A DNA stretch of 35,233 nucleotides from Kribbella antibiotica (GCF_004349055.1 NZ_SMKX01000089.1:1-35233); one strand, 5' to 3'. Shown: positions 22,828 to 31,843, counted from the stretch's first letter. Notes: generated by a model from the letters alone, not told the origin. Made by a program: numbers and translations.

Positions 22828-25218
22828 ATGTCTGCCCACATCCGACCAAGCCGCCGCCTGGGCGCGCTGGTCATCACCTCAACTCTTATTGCCTCCGGAG
22901 CGGCCGCCATCGCGGCGACCCCGGCAGGCGCCGCCTCCACCTCAGTCGTGATCACCGAGGTGTACGGCGGCGGCGGCAACAGCGGTGCGCCGTACACCAA
23001 CGACTTCGTCGAGCTGACCAACAACAGCTCCGCCCCGGTCGACCTGACCGGCTGGACGATCCAGTACGCCTCCGCAGCCGGCACCTCGTGGACCAACAAG
23101 ATCGCTCTGACCGGCTCGATCGCCCCCGGCGCCGTCTACCTCGCGCAGGGCGCGTCCGGCGGTGTTAACGGCCAGCCGTTGCCGACTCCTGATGCCACCG
23201 GCAGCGTGAACATGTCCGCTGCCTCCGGCAAGGTTGCCCTGGTCAACTCGGCCACCAGCCTGAGCTGCGCGACCGGCTGCGCCACCGTGCCCGGCGTGAT
23301 CGACTTCGTCGGGTACGGCGCGGCCAACGACTTCGAAACCGTTGCCGCACCGGGTACCTCGAACACGACCTCGGCCACCCGCAAGGTTCCGACCACGGAT
23401 GCCGACAACAACGGCGCCGAGTTCGCCGAGGTGGCACCGACGCCGAAGGTGCTCACCAACACCCCGCCGCCGCCGGACCCGATCGACGCCAAGATCCACG
23501 ACGTCCAGGGCGCCGCGCACCGGTCGCCGCTCGTCGGCAAGCTCGTCGGCAACGTGACCGGTGTGGTCATCGCCAAGAGCGGCAACGGTTTCTGGTTCCA
23601 GGACACCCAGCCCGACGACAACCCCGCGACCAGCGAGGGCCTGTTCGTCTTCACCGGCTCCGCTCCGACCGTTGCCGTGGGTGACGCGGTGACTGTGCAG
23701 GGCACCGTGACCGAATTCCGGCCTGGTGGCTCCGGCGGGGTCACGAACCTCACCACGACTGAGCTGACACAGCCGAAGATCACGGTGACCGGGACTGCCG
23801 CCGTACCGGCTCCGGCTCTGGTTGGTCCGGGCGGGCGGGTACCGCCGTCGACCGTGATCGACAACGACTCGTCCGGTGACGTCGAGACGACCGGCACGTT
23901 CGACCCTGCGGAGGACGGCCTGGACTTCTGGGAGTCGCTCGAGGGGATGTGGACCGGTATCAACCAGCCGCAGGTCACCGGCCCGACGACCTCCTTCCGC
24001 GAACTGTCCGTCGTACCGGCTGGAGCTGGTGTGCGGACCGTGCGCGGCGGCATCGTGCTGCAGAAGACCGACAGCAACCCTGAGCGGATCCTGCTGGACG
24101 ACCTGCTGGCGCCGATCCCGGATGCCAAGACCGGCGACAAGCTGGCCGGCACGGTTGCCGGTGTTGTCGACTACGGGTTCGGCAACTTCAAGCTGCTGCC
24201 GACCACCACGCCGACCGTGATCGACGGTGGTGTGAAGCGCGAGGTGACCAAGGCTTCAGCGCCGCTGCAGGTGTCGGTCGCGACCTTCAATGTGGAGAAC
24301 CTTGACCCGGCCGACGGTGACGCCAAGTTCGACGGCCTCGCCCAGGCCGTGGTCAAGAACCTCGCCTCGCCCGACATCATCGGCCTCGAAGAGGTCCAGG
24401 ACAACGACGGCCCCACGAACTCCGGTACGACGGCCGCCAACGTCACGCTTGATCTCCTGACCGCGGCGATCGTGAAGGCCGGTGGGCCGAAGTACGCGTA
24501 TCGCCAGATCGACCCCGTGAACAACGCCGAGGGTGGCGAGCCGGGCGGCAACATCCGGGTCGCGTTCCTGTACCGCACCGACAAGCCGGTCAAGTTCGTC
24601 GACCGGGCCGGCGGCGGCTCGACGGTGGCCACCACGGTCACCACCGACCGGTTCGGACGCCCGCACCTGAGCGCCTCCCCCGGCCGCGTCGACCCGGCCA
24701 ACCCGGCCTGGGCCGCGACCCGCGTCCCGCTCGCAGGCGAGTTCACCTGGCTCGGCCAGAGCCTGTTCGTGGTGGTCAACCACTTCAGCTCCAAGGGTGG
24801 CGACAACCCGCTCTGGGGCCGGACCCAGCCGCCGGTCCAGTCGTCGGCGCCGAAGCGGCACCAGCAGGCGCAGGCCGTCCGTACCTTCGTGGACGGCATC
24901 TTCGCCAAGGACAAGGGTGCGAACGTGATCGTGCTCGGTGACATCAACGACTTCGACTTCTCCGAGACCACGGACATCCTCGTCGGCACCGGCAAGACCG
25001 CGCTCATCGACATGCCCCGGACCGTGCCGGTGAAGGAGCGCTACAGCTACGTGTTCGAGGGCAACAGCCAGATCCTCGACCAGATCCTGATCTCGCAGAA
25101 CCTGCGGCCGGCCTCGTCGTACGACATCGTGCACATGAACGCGGAGTTCCCGGACCAGATCTCCGACCACGACCCGCAGGTCGTGCGGGTGATTCCGCTG
25201 CCGTCCTGGGTGCACTAG
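22828..25218 (+). CDS. Secreted nuclease: lamin-tail domain plus EEP phosphodiesterase (ExeM/NucH-like)
   Basis: A 796-aa exported protein. The signal peptide spans about 1-36 (SRRLGALVITSTLIASGAAA ... PAGAAS). A lamin-tail domain (about 38-165) opens VVITEVYGGGGNSG and has NDFVELTNNSS. An OB-fold-like region follows (about 215-345: GVVIAKSGNGFWFQD, VAVGDAVTVQGTVTEF). The endonuclease/exonuclease/phosphatase domain (about 485-795) shows ATFNVENLD, IGLEEVQD, NHFSSKGGDNPLWG, VLGDINDFDFSET and SDHDPQVV, the usual metal-binding and catalytic set. This plan is that of extracellular DNases such as ExeM and NucH, so it probably degrades environmental DNA. The ATG at 22828 begins the signal peptide; the open frame before it runs through the terminator and is rejected. 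Confidence 0.92.
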   Translation: MSAHIRPSRRLGALVITSTLIASGAAAIAATPAGAASTSVVITEVYGGGGNSGAPYTNDFVELTNNSSAPVDLTGWTIQYASAAGTSWTNKIALTGSIAPGAVYLAQGASGGVNGQPLPTPDATGSVNMSAASGKVALVNSATSLSCATGCATVPGVIDFVGYGAANDFETVAAPGTSNTTSATRKVPTTDADNNGAEFAEVAPTPKVLTNTPPPPDPIDAKIHDVQGAAHRSPLVGKLVGNVTGVVIAKSGNGFWFQDTQPDDNPATSEGLFVFTGSAPTVAVGDAVTVQGTVTEFRPGGSGGVTNLTTTELTQPKITVTGTAAVPAPALVGPGGRVPPSTVIDNDSSGDVETTGTFDPAEDGLDFWESLEGMWTGINQPQVTGPTTSFRELSVVPAGAGVRTVRGGIVLQKTDSNPERILLDDLLAPIPDAKTGDKLAGTVAGVVDYGFGNFKLLPTTTPTVIDGGVKREVTKASAPLQVSVATFNVENLDPADGDAKFDGLAQAVVKNLASPDIIGLEEVQDNDGPTNSGTTAANVTLDLLTAAIVKAGGPKYAYRQIDPVNNAEGGEPGGNIRVAFLYRTDKPVKFVDRAGGGSTVATTVTTDRFGRPHLSASPGRVDPANPAWAATRVPLAGEFTWLGQSLFVVVNHFSSKGGDNPLWGRTQPPVQSSAPKRHQQAQAVRTFVDGIFAKDKGANVIVLGDINDFDFSETTDILVGTGKTALIDMPRTVPVKERYSYVFEGNSQILDQILISQNLRPASSYDIVHMNAEFPDQISDHDPQVVRVIPLPSWVH

Positions 25219-25240
25219 GTATTGCGGCAGTCTTACGTAG

Positions 25241-25276
25241 CGGCGCCCGGACGGGGTTTTTCTTGACCGGGCGCCG
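25241..25276 (+). promoter_or_regulatory. GC-rich hairpin with -10-like GATACT before msrB
   Basis: CGGCGCCCGG (25241-25250) and its complement (25267-25276) form a perfect 10-bp stem with a 16-nt loop that contains a run of five Ts (25257-25261). It may end nuclease transcription. GATACT (25276-25281) abuts it and lies 6 nt before the msrB GTG, consistent with a leaderless start. Confidence 0.5.
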
Positions 25277-25287
25277 ATACTGGTGAA

Positions 25288-25704
25288 GTGACTGATTCGA
25301 CCAAGCAGTACGCCGTAGAGAAGTCTGACGCGGAGTGGAAGGCGCAGCTGTCCCCCGCTGAGTTCCAGGTGCTGCGTAAGGCCGGCACGGAGCGGCCGTT
25401 CACGGGCGAGTACACCGACACCAAGACCACCGGTGTCTACAAGTGCCGGGCCTGTGACGCCGAGCTGTTCCGGAGCGACACCAAATTCGACTCGCACTGT
25501 GGCTGGCCGTCGTTCTTCGCGCCGCTGGCCGAGGAGCGCGTCGACTACATCACCGACACCACCCTCGGGATGAAGCGAGTCGAGGTGCGCTGCGCGAACT
25601 GCGGCTCGCACCTGGGCCACGTGTTCGAGGGCGAGGGCTACGGGACGCCCACCGACCAGCGCTACTGCATCAACAGCGTCAGCCTGACGCTCCAGCCGGA
25701 GTGA
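25288..25704 (+). CDS. msrB: Peptide-methionine (R)-S-oxide reductase MsrB
   Basis: Reduces the R form of methionine sulfoxide in proteins. The 138-aa product has the whole MsrB plan: YKCRACDAELF and RCANCGSHLGHVF provide four zinc Cys (C53, C56, C102, C105), FDSHCGWPSFF, and the catalytic C127 in RYCINSVSL. C71 (SHCGW) is a candidate resolving Cys. The GTG at 25288 has no good Shine-Dalgarno but a -10-like GATACT 6 nt upstream. A gap of only 28 bp separates it from the AAA+ gene, which has its own -10-like hexamer. Confidence 0.96.
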   Translation: MTDSTKQYAVEKSDAEWKAQLSPAEFQVLRKAGTERPFTGEYTDTKTTGVYKCRACDAELFRSDTKFDSHCGWPSFFAPLAEERVDYITDTTLGMKRVEVRCANCGSHLGHVFEGEGYGTPTDQRYCINSVSLTLQPE

Positions 25705-25720
25705 TCACCTTTTAGACCAC

Positions 25721-25726
25721 TAGACT
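25721..25726 (+). promoter_or_regulatory. Probable -10 TAGACT, leaderless AAA+ gene start
   Basis: TAGACT ends 6 nt before GTG 25733, and no Shine-Dalgarno sequence is present. No clear -35 was found. Confidence 0.45.
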
Positions 25727-25732
25727 GCTCGC

Positions 25733-27700
25733 GTGCTGGATGTCCTAGGTGCTGAGCAGGCGTGGGAGGTGCCGGGGGCCTGGTTGACGGCCGTCCGGCA
25801 GAGACTGCATGACTGGGGGCAGGACCAGCGGTCCTTGCGGCCGCTGCGTCCGGACGCCTTCGCGGGTTTCGCGAAGGGGACCCCGGCCGCGGTCTGGTTC
25901 ACGCACCAGGTTGCCCCGCTGCTCGGTGGGTGGATCCCGGTTCTCCACGGTGATCACGCCGATCTTGGCGCCGTACTGACTCGCGAGTTCCAGCGGACGA
26001 CGCACCAGGTCGGTGGCGCCGGGCACATCGTGCGCGTCGCGGCGACGGACTGGCCGCTGCAGGTGATCGCGGGCGCGCAGGGGTTCCGTGAGCCGGGACG
26101 GCGGCACGCACTTGAGGTGTCGCGGGATGTCATGGCGCTCTTCCTCGACGCGCCGCCGCTGGCTAGGCGGGCCGAGGCATTGGTCACCGCGTTCGACCGC
26201 GTGCTCGCCGACCGCGCGGCGGTTCACGTGCACACCACCGCTGACTACGCGGGCATCGTGCAGTTCTGGCGGACATCGCAGCACACGAGCGAGGCACGCG
26301 CCGTACTGCCGGAGGTTGCCGGGCCGAACGCGGTCCTGAAGTATTCGCTGAACTCGCTGCGTGACGCGCACGCGAAACTGCTGATGACGATCCCGGATGA
26401 GCACGCCGGTGACTTCGCGCAGCTGATGGCCGGGATGATCCTGGCCGCGCGGCTCAGCAACCTTCCGCCGGGCGTCGCGCAGATTCTCGGGCCGGCGGCT
26501 GAGGACGTCGAGAAGGCTTTTGCTTCGGCGCGAACTGGGTTCCGGCCGCAGGCGTGGCTGGAGGCGAACACCGAGTGGCTGGGGCGCGCCGTACGGCATG
26601 ATCAGCGCGCAGCCGCTCGGACGTGGGCCGCGGCCGCGACTCGGGTCTCGGTGCATCTGTCCGGTGTGCTCGGGGATGCGGCGTGGCCGGATCCGCTGAT
26701 CCCGGATCTGGGTGCGCTGTTCCGGCTGCTCGACCGCGATCGCCGGTCGGACGCGCCGGTCGAGCAGGCGGAGAACTCGCTGTCGTCTGCCTGGGGTGGC
26801 GGGACGCCGGTGGCTGCGAAGCCGACCCAGCTGGGCCCGGTCGACTTCACGAACGACCCGCTCGCCGAGCTCGACTCGCTGGTGGGGCTCGAGTCGGTCA
26901 AGGACTCGGTCCGCAAGATGGTGGCCGAGGTCAAGACCAACCTGCGCCGCCAAGAGCTCGGTCTGCCGAGTCACGAGCGCGCCCGGCACATGGTGTTCGT
27001 CGGCAAACCCGGTACGGCGAAGACGACGATCGCGCGCCTGTTGAGCCGCATCTACCACCAGCTCGGCGTACTGGAGACGGGTCACGTGGTCGAGGTCGAC
27101 CGCTCCGACCTGGTCGGCTCCAGCACCGGTACGACGGCGCCGATGACCGCGCAGAAGTTCCGCGACGCGATCGGTGGCGTGCTGTTCGTCGACGAGGCCT
27201 ACACGCTCGTACCGGAGAACAGCCCGGGTGACTTCGGGCTCGAGGCCATCGCGACGATCCTGAAGCTGATGGAAGACCACCGCAACGAATGCATCGTGAT
27301 CGTGGCCGGCTACCACCGCGAAATGCAGCGGTTCATGGAGTCCAACACCGGTCTCGCCTCACGCTTCCCGAAGCTGCTGTCGTTCGCCGAGTACGACACG
27401 AACCAGCTGGTCGCGATCTTCGAGCTACAGGCCCGCTACAAGGGCATGGCGTACAGCGACGACGTACTGGACGTGGTCCGCTCGATCATCCCGCCGTCGC
27501 CCAGAGGCCACAACTTCGGCAACGGCCGCTTCATCCGCAACGTCCTCGAAGAAGCCATCTCCAACCAGGCCACCCGGTTGTCGGCGCGCGACCCCGACAC
27601 CCTCACCGAACAGCACCTCCGCGAACTGCTGCCCGAAGACGTCCGCCCGCCCATGTCCATGCGCGCCGAGGACTACCTCTTCCAAAAACCCGGGACTTAA
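25733..27700 (+). CDS. AAA+ ATPase, CbbX/EccA-type, with long unassigned N-terminal half
   Basis: A 655-aa soluble ATPase. The C-terminal half (about 380-640) is a CbxX/CfxQ-type AAA+ module: DSLVGLESVKDSVRKMV, Walker A GKPGTAKTT (K430; Ala replaces the more usual Gly), Walker B GGVLFVDEAYTL, IVAGYHREM with sensor position, and an arginine-finger-like LASRFP. GHNFGNGRFIRNVLEEAI lies in the lid. The same module occurs in EccA of type VII secretion and in rubisco activase CbbX, but no esx or rubisco gene is nearby. The N-terminal about 370 residues are mostly helical, rich in Ala/Leu/Arg, and I cannot assign them. The stop TAA overlaps the converging glyoxalase gene's stop (TTAA). Confidence 0.85.
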   Translation: MLDVLGAEQAWEVPGAWLTAVRQRLHDWGQDQRSLRPLRPDAFAGFAKGTPAAVWFTHQVAPLLGGWIPVLHGDHADLGAVLTREFQRTTHQVGGAGHIVRVAATDWPLQVIAGAQGFREPGRRHALEVSRDVMALFLDAPPLARRAEALVTAFDRVLADRAAVHVHTTADYAGIVQFWRTSQHTSEARAVLPEVAGPNAVLKYSLNSLRDAHAKLLMTIPDEHAGDFAQLMAGMILAARLSNLPPGVAQILGPAAEDVEKAFASARTGFRPQAWLEANTEWLGRAVRHDQRAAARTWAAAATRVSVHLSGVLGDAAWPDPLIPDLGALFRLLDRDRRSDAPVEQAENSLSSAWGGGTPVAAKPTQLGPVDFTNDPLAELDSLVGLESVKDSVRKMVAEVKTNLRRQELGLPSHERARHMVFVGKPGTAKTTIARLLSRIYHQLGVLETGHVVEVDRSDLVGSSTGTTAPMTAQKFRDAIGGVLFVDEAYTLVPENSPGDFGLEAIATILKLMEDHRNECIVIVAGYHREMQRFMESNTGLASRFPKLLSFAEYDTNQLVAIFELQARYKGMAYSDDVLDVVRSIIPPSPRGHNFGNGRFIRNVLEEAISNQATRLSARDPDTLTEQHLRELLPEDVRPPMSMRAEDYLFQKPGT

Positions 27701-28077
27701 ACCGGGGTGGCGAGGGCGACCGGGTTGCCTTCGGGGTCGGCCAGGTAGGCCTGGCGTTCGCCCCAGGGCATGGTGGCCGGCTCCTGGAGGACGGGGTGGC
27801 CGGCCTTGCGGAAGACCTCGACCTCGGCTTCGACGTCGTCGACGTACACGAACAGTTCGAAGCGGGGCGCCGTACCGACGGTGATGCCGAGCTGCGCCTC
27901 CGGCCAGTTGGAGTCGGCGATTCCCAGGGAGGAGTCGCCGCGCTCGAGGCCGACGTAGTGCGGGTCGCCCTCGAGCGGGAACTGGTAGGTCAGCTCGTAA
28001 CCGAGGAGCGCGTAGAACTCGACGGACCGCCGGACATTGCTCACGTAGAGCACCGGGAACGCTTTGCGGTGTATCAC
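27697..28077 (-). CDS. Glyoxalase/bleomycin-resistance-fold (VOC) protein
   Basis: A 126-aa single-domain vicinal-oxygen-chelate protein. It shows the pattern FPVLYVSNVRRSVEFYALLGYEL at the start, FELFVYVDDVEAEVEVFRKAGHPV in the middle and WGERQAYLADPEGNPVALATP at the end. This is the beta-alpha-beta-beta-beta repeat seen in glyoxalase I, dioxygenases and resistance proteins. Whether it binds a metal or has enzymatic activity cannot be told. The GTG start overlaps the hemQ stop (GTGA), so it is translated with the heme genes, although a heme role is not implied by the family. Its stop overlaps the AAA+ gene stop by 3-4 bases. Confidence 0.88.
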   Translation of the reverse strand: MIHRKAFPVLYVSNVRRSVEFYALLGYELTYQFPLEGDPHYVGLERGDSSLGIADSNWPEAQLGITVGTAPRFELFVYVDDVEAEVEVFRKAGHPVLQEPATMPWGERQAYLADPEGNPVALATPV

Positions 28078-28769
28078 GCCAGGTTGGCGATCAGCTCGCC
28101 CAGCTCGGTCCGCTTGCCGGTGTAGAACGGCACTTCTTCGCGCACGTGCCGGCGGGCGGTGGAGGCACGCAGGTCGCGCATCAGGTCGACCATGCGGTGC
28201 AGTTCGTCGGCCTCGAAGGCCAGCATCCACTCGTAGTCGCCGAGCGCGAACGACGCGACCGTGTTGGCCCGGACGTCCGGGTAGCTGCGCGCCATCTTGC
28301 CGTGCTCGGCGAGCATGAACCGGCGCTCCTCGTCGGGGAGCAGGTACCACTCGTACGAGCGGACGAACGGGTAGACGCAGACGTACGCGCGCGCTTCCTC
28401 GTCGGCCAGGAACGCCGGGATGTGGCTCTTGTTGAACTCGGCCGGCCGGTGCAGCGCGAGCTGCGACCAGATCGGCGCGAGGTGCCGGCCGAGCCGCGAG
28501 CGGCGCAGCGCGTGGTACGCCTTCTGCAGCGCGTCCGAGGTCGGCGCGTGCCACCAGACCAGGAAGTCGGCGTCGGCGCGGAAGCCCTCGACGTCGTAGA
28601 ACCCGCGGATCACCACGTCATCGGCCTCGAGCTTGCCGACCAGTTCGTTCAGCTCGGCGGTGAGCTCGTCGCGGTCCACCTCACCGAGCGGGGTCTCGAC
28701 CTTGAAGACCGACCACATCGTGTAGCGGATGACATTGTTGAGCTCGCGCGCCTTCGGCTTGTCCGTCAC
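28074..28769 (-). CDS. hemQ: Coproheme decarboxylase ChdC (HemQ)
   Basis: Last step of the coproporphyrin-dependent heme pathway, decarboxylating two propionates of coproheme to give heme b. The 231-aa product of the chlorite-dismutase fold opens with NNVIRYTMWSVFKV. It has H116 (distal, NKSHIP), Y133 (catalytic, YPFVRSYEWYLL) and H156 (proximal heme ligand, AEHGKMAR). The spacings of 17 and 23 agree with H118, Y135 and H158 as I recall them for the Corynebacterium enzyme, that is the actinobacterial type. The GTG start overlaps the hemY stop (GTGA), and its own stop overlaps the glyoxalase-fold gene start. Confidence 0.95.
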   Translation of the reverse strand: MTDKPKARELNNVIRYTMWSVFKVETPLGEVDRDELTAELNELVGKLEADDVVIRGFYDVEGFRADADFLVWWHAPTSDALQKAYHALRRSRLGRHLAPIWSQLALHRPAEFNKSHIPAFLADEEARAYVCVYPFVRSYEWYLLPDEERRFMLAEHGKMARSYPDVRANTVASFALGDYEWMLAFEADELHRMVDLMRDLRASTARRHVREEVPFYTGKRTELGELIANLA

Positions 28770-30175
28770 GGGGCCATTCTCTCCAATGAATCAGTGAAAC
28801 CACGCACCCGGGTGGCCGCTCTCACACCCGAGGCCACACAGGCCGCGATCCCAACACCCCGGTACGCCGCCCCTGCGACCGCCAGACCCGGTACGTCGGC
28901 CACTGCCGCCTCGACCCGGTCGACCCGGTCAAGGTGGCCCACGGCGTACTGCGGAAGTCCGCCACCCCAACGGGTGACCAGCGAGCCGATGACGGGTCCT
29001 TGGAGACCGATCGCCCGGTTGAGATCACTGGTTGCGAGGCGGACCAGCTCATCGTCGGAGCGCTGCAGCACGTACTCCTCACCAAGCCGGCCGACCGAAG
29101 TTCGCAGTACGGCGAGGTCTCCCCCGGCGTCGCTCGACCACTGCCATTTGGCGTGCGAGTAGGTCGCGGCTTTGATCGTGCGCTGCTCGACCGACGGGAC
29201 CAGGAAGCCGGAACCCGTCGCTGCTTCAGGCCAGTCTGCTTTGCGAACGGCGAGCGTGACAATCGCCATACTGGCGTATTCGATCGCGGCCAGTTCGGTC
29301 GATGCCGTCGGCACCAATTCCGCCAGCATCCGGCTCGCGGGCGCGGCCGGGGTCGCGATGATCACCGCGTCGGCGGTCAAGTACGTCGGCGCCGGCACCG
29401 GGCCGGCTTCCAGCTCGAACCCATCAGCGGTCCGCGTGATCCGCCGTACGGCGAGTTGTCGTTGAATCACCACGCCGCGGGCGAGCAGGTCCTTCTCGAG
29501 CGCGGCGATCAGCGTGTTCACGCCACCGACGAGACCGGCGAAGACGGGCTGGCCGACGCGCTTCTGGCTGAGCTCGCGCAATTCGGCGGTCGCCGCGAGC
29601 AGGCTCGGTGCCGTCCGCAACTTCGCATACAGATCCGGTACGGCGGCCGCCAGCGAGATCTCCTCCGCCTTGCCCGCGTACACCCCGCCCAGGAGCGGAT
29701 CGATCAGCTTGTCCGTCACCGCAGAGCCCATGCGCTCGGCAACGAACCGCCCGATCGCCACATCCTCGGTCAACGCAGGCGGCGCCAACTCAGCCTCCCG
29801 CGCAACCTGCTCAGCCGCAGCCTCACCCAGCACGTCGGCCGCGGCAGCCGGATCGACCGGAACCCCCATCACCGTCGGCGGAATCGCCCGAATCCGATCC
29901 CCGACCCACAATCCCGCCGAGGTGGTTGCCGGATGCACCACCTGATCCGCCAGCCCAACAGCCTTGATCAGGTCAGTTGCCTCCGGCCGCCGAGCCAGCA
30001 CGGACTCGGCTCCCAGGTCGACCGGCACACCCTCGATCTCAGCCCCAGCGAGCTTGCCGCCAAGCCGCGGTGAGCCCTCGAGCACCGTGATCCGCGGCGG
30101 ATTCGGCCCACTGGCCAACGCATGCGCGGCCGCCAACCCACTGATCCCGCCACCCACCACAACAACCCGGCTCAA
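28766..30175 (-). CDS. hemY: Coproporphyrinogen III oxidase (CgoX/HemY)
   Basis: FAD enzyme that in Gram-positive bacteria oxidises coproporphyrinogen III to coproporphyrin III. The 469-aa product begins SRVVVVGGGISGLAAAHALA (dinucleotide-binding GxGxxG) followed by LEGSPRLGGKLAG, LGAESVLARRPE, a VGGVNTLI segment and the C-terminal FAD stretch VAGAAYRGVGIAACV. The start is a rare TTG at 30175, supported by GGAGGAG just upstream and by the position of the FAD motif. It overlaps the upstream GNAT stop (TTGA). The open frame upstream to 30508 is antisense-like and rejected. With hemE and hemQ it gives three steps of the heme route; hemH/cpfC is not in the window. Confidence 0.94.
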   Translation of the reverse strand: MSRVVVVGGGISGLAAAHALASGPNPPRITVLEGSPRLGGKLAGAEIEGVPVDLGAESVLARRPEATDLIKAVGLADQVVHPATTSAGLWVGDRIRAIPPTVMGVPVDPAAAADVLGEAAAEQVAREAELAPPALTEDVAIGRFVAERMGSAVTDKLIDPLLGGVYAGKAEEISLAAAVPDLYAKLRTAPSLLAATAELRELSQKRVGQPVFAGLVGGVNTLIAALEKDLLARGVVIQRQLAVRRITRTADGFELEAGPVPAPTYLTADAVIIATPAAPASRMLAELVPTASTELAAIEYASMAIVTLAVRKADWPEAATGSGFLVPSVEQRTIKAATYSHAKWQWSSDAGGDLAVLRTSVGRLGEEYVLQRSDDELVRLATSDLNRAIGLQGPVIGSLVTRWGGGLPQYAVGHLDRVDRVEAAVADVPGLAVAGAAYRGVGIAACVASGVRAATRVRGFTDSLERMAP

Positions 30176-30693
30176 AGCTCCTCCAGCCTCAACACGTAAG
30201 CCACCTGCGGCCTCGCCTCGACCGTACGCCCAGCCTCGGAACGTGCTTCGACGCGGTGGAAACCTGCCCGCTCCAGCACTGTCCAGGAAGCGATGTTCGC
30301 GAGTGCGGCGCCGGCGGTCAGTTGCCGCAGGCCGTACTCCTTCGCCGCGATTCGCGTGATCGCGCGGACCGCGGCCGTCGCCAGCCCTCGACCCGTGGCG
30401 CGCTCGGCGAGGCGGTAGCCCAGCTCCGCCGTACCGTCCTCGATGTCGACCAGGTTCACCCGGCCGACCACAGCACCGTCCGGCTCCACCAGCACGTGGA
30501 ACTGGCATTCGCCGGCCGCCTGCTCGGCCAGCCGCGCCTGCAGGATCTCCGCGAAGTTCTCGAAGAACTCGTCACCACGATCAGCAATCGACTCCGCGAA
30601 GTACGCCCGGTTCTCGCGCTCGAACGCCAGCAGCGCGTCCGCGTGATCCGCCGTCAGACGTTCGAGAGTGACGCCGCGCTCAGGCAGTCGCAC
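30172..30693 (-). CDS. RimJ/RimL-type GNAT acetyltransferase
   Basis: A 173-aa acetyltransferase of the RimJ/RimL group. The pattern starts with LERLTADHADALLAFERENRAYF, has the VGRVNLVDIEDGTAELGYRLAERATGRGLATAAV acetyl-CoA motif A, and ends with AANIASWTVLERAGFHRVE. Protein N-terminal or small-molecule acetylation is possible; the target is unknown. It sits inside the heme operon: its GTG start lies 14 nt before the hemE stop and its TGA overlaps the hemY TTG. This insertion between hemE and hemY is unusual for the cluster, and its link to heme is unknown. Confidence 0.88.
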   Translation of the reverse strand: MRLPERGVTLERLTADHADALLAFERENRAYFAESIADRGDEFFENFAEILQARLAEQAAGECQFHVLVEPDGAVVGRVNLVDIEDGTAELGYRLAERATGRGLATAAVRAITRIAAKEYGLRQLTAGAALANIASWTVLERAGFHRVEARSEAGRTVEARPQVAYVLRLEEL

Positions 30694-31726
30694 GAGCCGA
30701 GGCGGTCTGAACGTGCTTGACGATCCGGTTCAGCACCTCAGGATCAGCATCTGGCGGAACCCCGTGGCCAAGGTTGAAGATGTGCCCTGGCGCCGCCTGA
30801 CCCTCAAGCAGGATCCGATCGATCTCCGCCTCAAGCACATCCCACCCGGCATGCAGCAGTGCCGGGTCGAGGTTCCCCTGCACCGGCTTCTTCCCGCCGA
30901 TCCGGCGAGCAGCCTCGTCCAGCGGCACCCGCCAGTCGGCACCGACAACGTCCGCACCCGCGGCACTCATCAGCCCGAGCAGCTCGCCCGTGTTGACCCC
31001 GAAGTGAATGCGAGGAACGTCGTACGCGGAGAGCGCTTCGAACACCTTCGCCGAATGCGGCTGCACGAACCGCTCGTAGTCGCGCGGCGACAACCCACCG
31101 GCCCACGAGTCGAACAACTGGATCGCCGACGCTCCGGCCTCGACCTGGACGATCAGATACGCGATCGCGACATCCGCCAGCCGGTCGGCCAGCGCATGCC
31201 ACAGCTTCGGATCGCTGTGCATCAGCGCCTTCGTCTTGGCGTGGTCCTTGCTCGGCCCGCCCTCCACCAGGTACGACGCCACGGTGAACGGCGCGCCCGC
31301 AAATCCGATCAGCGGGGTATCCCCCAGCTGCGACACCAGCTCCTGCACCGACTCAGTGATGTACGGCACGTCCGCCGGAGTCACCGGCCGCACCGCATCC
31401 AGCCCGGCGAGATCGCGGATCGGCTCGGCAACCACCGGCCCGATGCCCGGCTTGATCTCCACCCCGAACCCGGTCGCCTTGAGCGGCGTCACGATGTCGG
31501 AGTAGAAGATCGCCGCGTCGACGCCGTAACGGCGTACCGGCTGCAGCGTTATTTCGACAACGAGGTCGGGCCGCATGCACGACTCGAGCATCGTGGTCCC
31601 CTCGCGGACGGCGCGGTACTCGGGCAGCGACCGGCCGGCCTGGCGCATGAACCACACCGGAGTGTGCGGACCGGGCTCTCCGCGGGCGGCGAGCAAGAAG
31701 GGGGAGCGGGCAAGCGTCGAAGGCAC
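30680..31726 (-). CDS. hemE: Uroporphyrinogen decarboxylase
   Basis: Decarboxylates uroporphyrinogen III to coproporphyrinogen III. The 348-aa product has the family stretches TPVWFMRQAGRSLPEYR at the N-terminus, the YGVDAAIFYSDIVTPL segment, GFAGAPFTVASYLVEGG, IQLFDSWAGGLSPRDYE, FGVNTGELL, VQGNLDPALL and FNLGHGVPPDADPE at the end. It starts with GTG at 31726, where a GGTGAG abuts the codon; no better in-frame start is present. It is the first gene of the minus-strand heme operon and is divergent from DUF3000, with a 130-bp gap. Confidence 0.96.
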   Translation of the reverse strand: MPSTLARSPFLLAARGEPGPHTPVWFMRQAGRSLPEYRAVREGTTMLESCMRPDLVVEITLQPVRRYGVDAAIFYSDIVTPLKATGFGVEIKPGIGPVVAEPIRDLAGLDAVRPVTPADVPYITESVQELVSQLGDTPLIGFAGAPFTVASYLVEGGPSKDHAKTKALMHSDPKLWHALADRLADVAIAYLIVQVEAGASAIQLFDSWAGGLSPRDYERFVQPHSAKVFEALSAYDVPRIHFGVNTGELLGLMSAAGADVVGADWRVPLDEAARRIGGKKPVQGNLDPALLHAGWDVLEAEIDRILLEGQAAPGHIFNLGHGVPPDADPEVLNRIVKHVQTASARATA

Positions 31727-31843
31727 CTCACCATGATCCCACGCGGGGCAGCAGGACTTTTCCGGGCCTGACCGGTGCCGGTTTGACTACGCTCGCGCTT
31801 GGTTACCGGCGCGTCGAGGGCAGCGTCGGTGAGTAATCAGTCG

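Noticed and set aside
21081..23099. 672-codon open frame opposite the M4 protease
   Set aside because: Antisense to a gene with HEMSH, propeptide and signal peptide; Val/Gly/Arg-rich with no recognisable motif.
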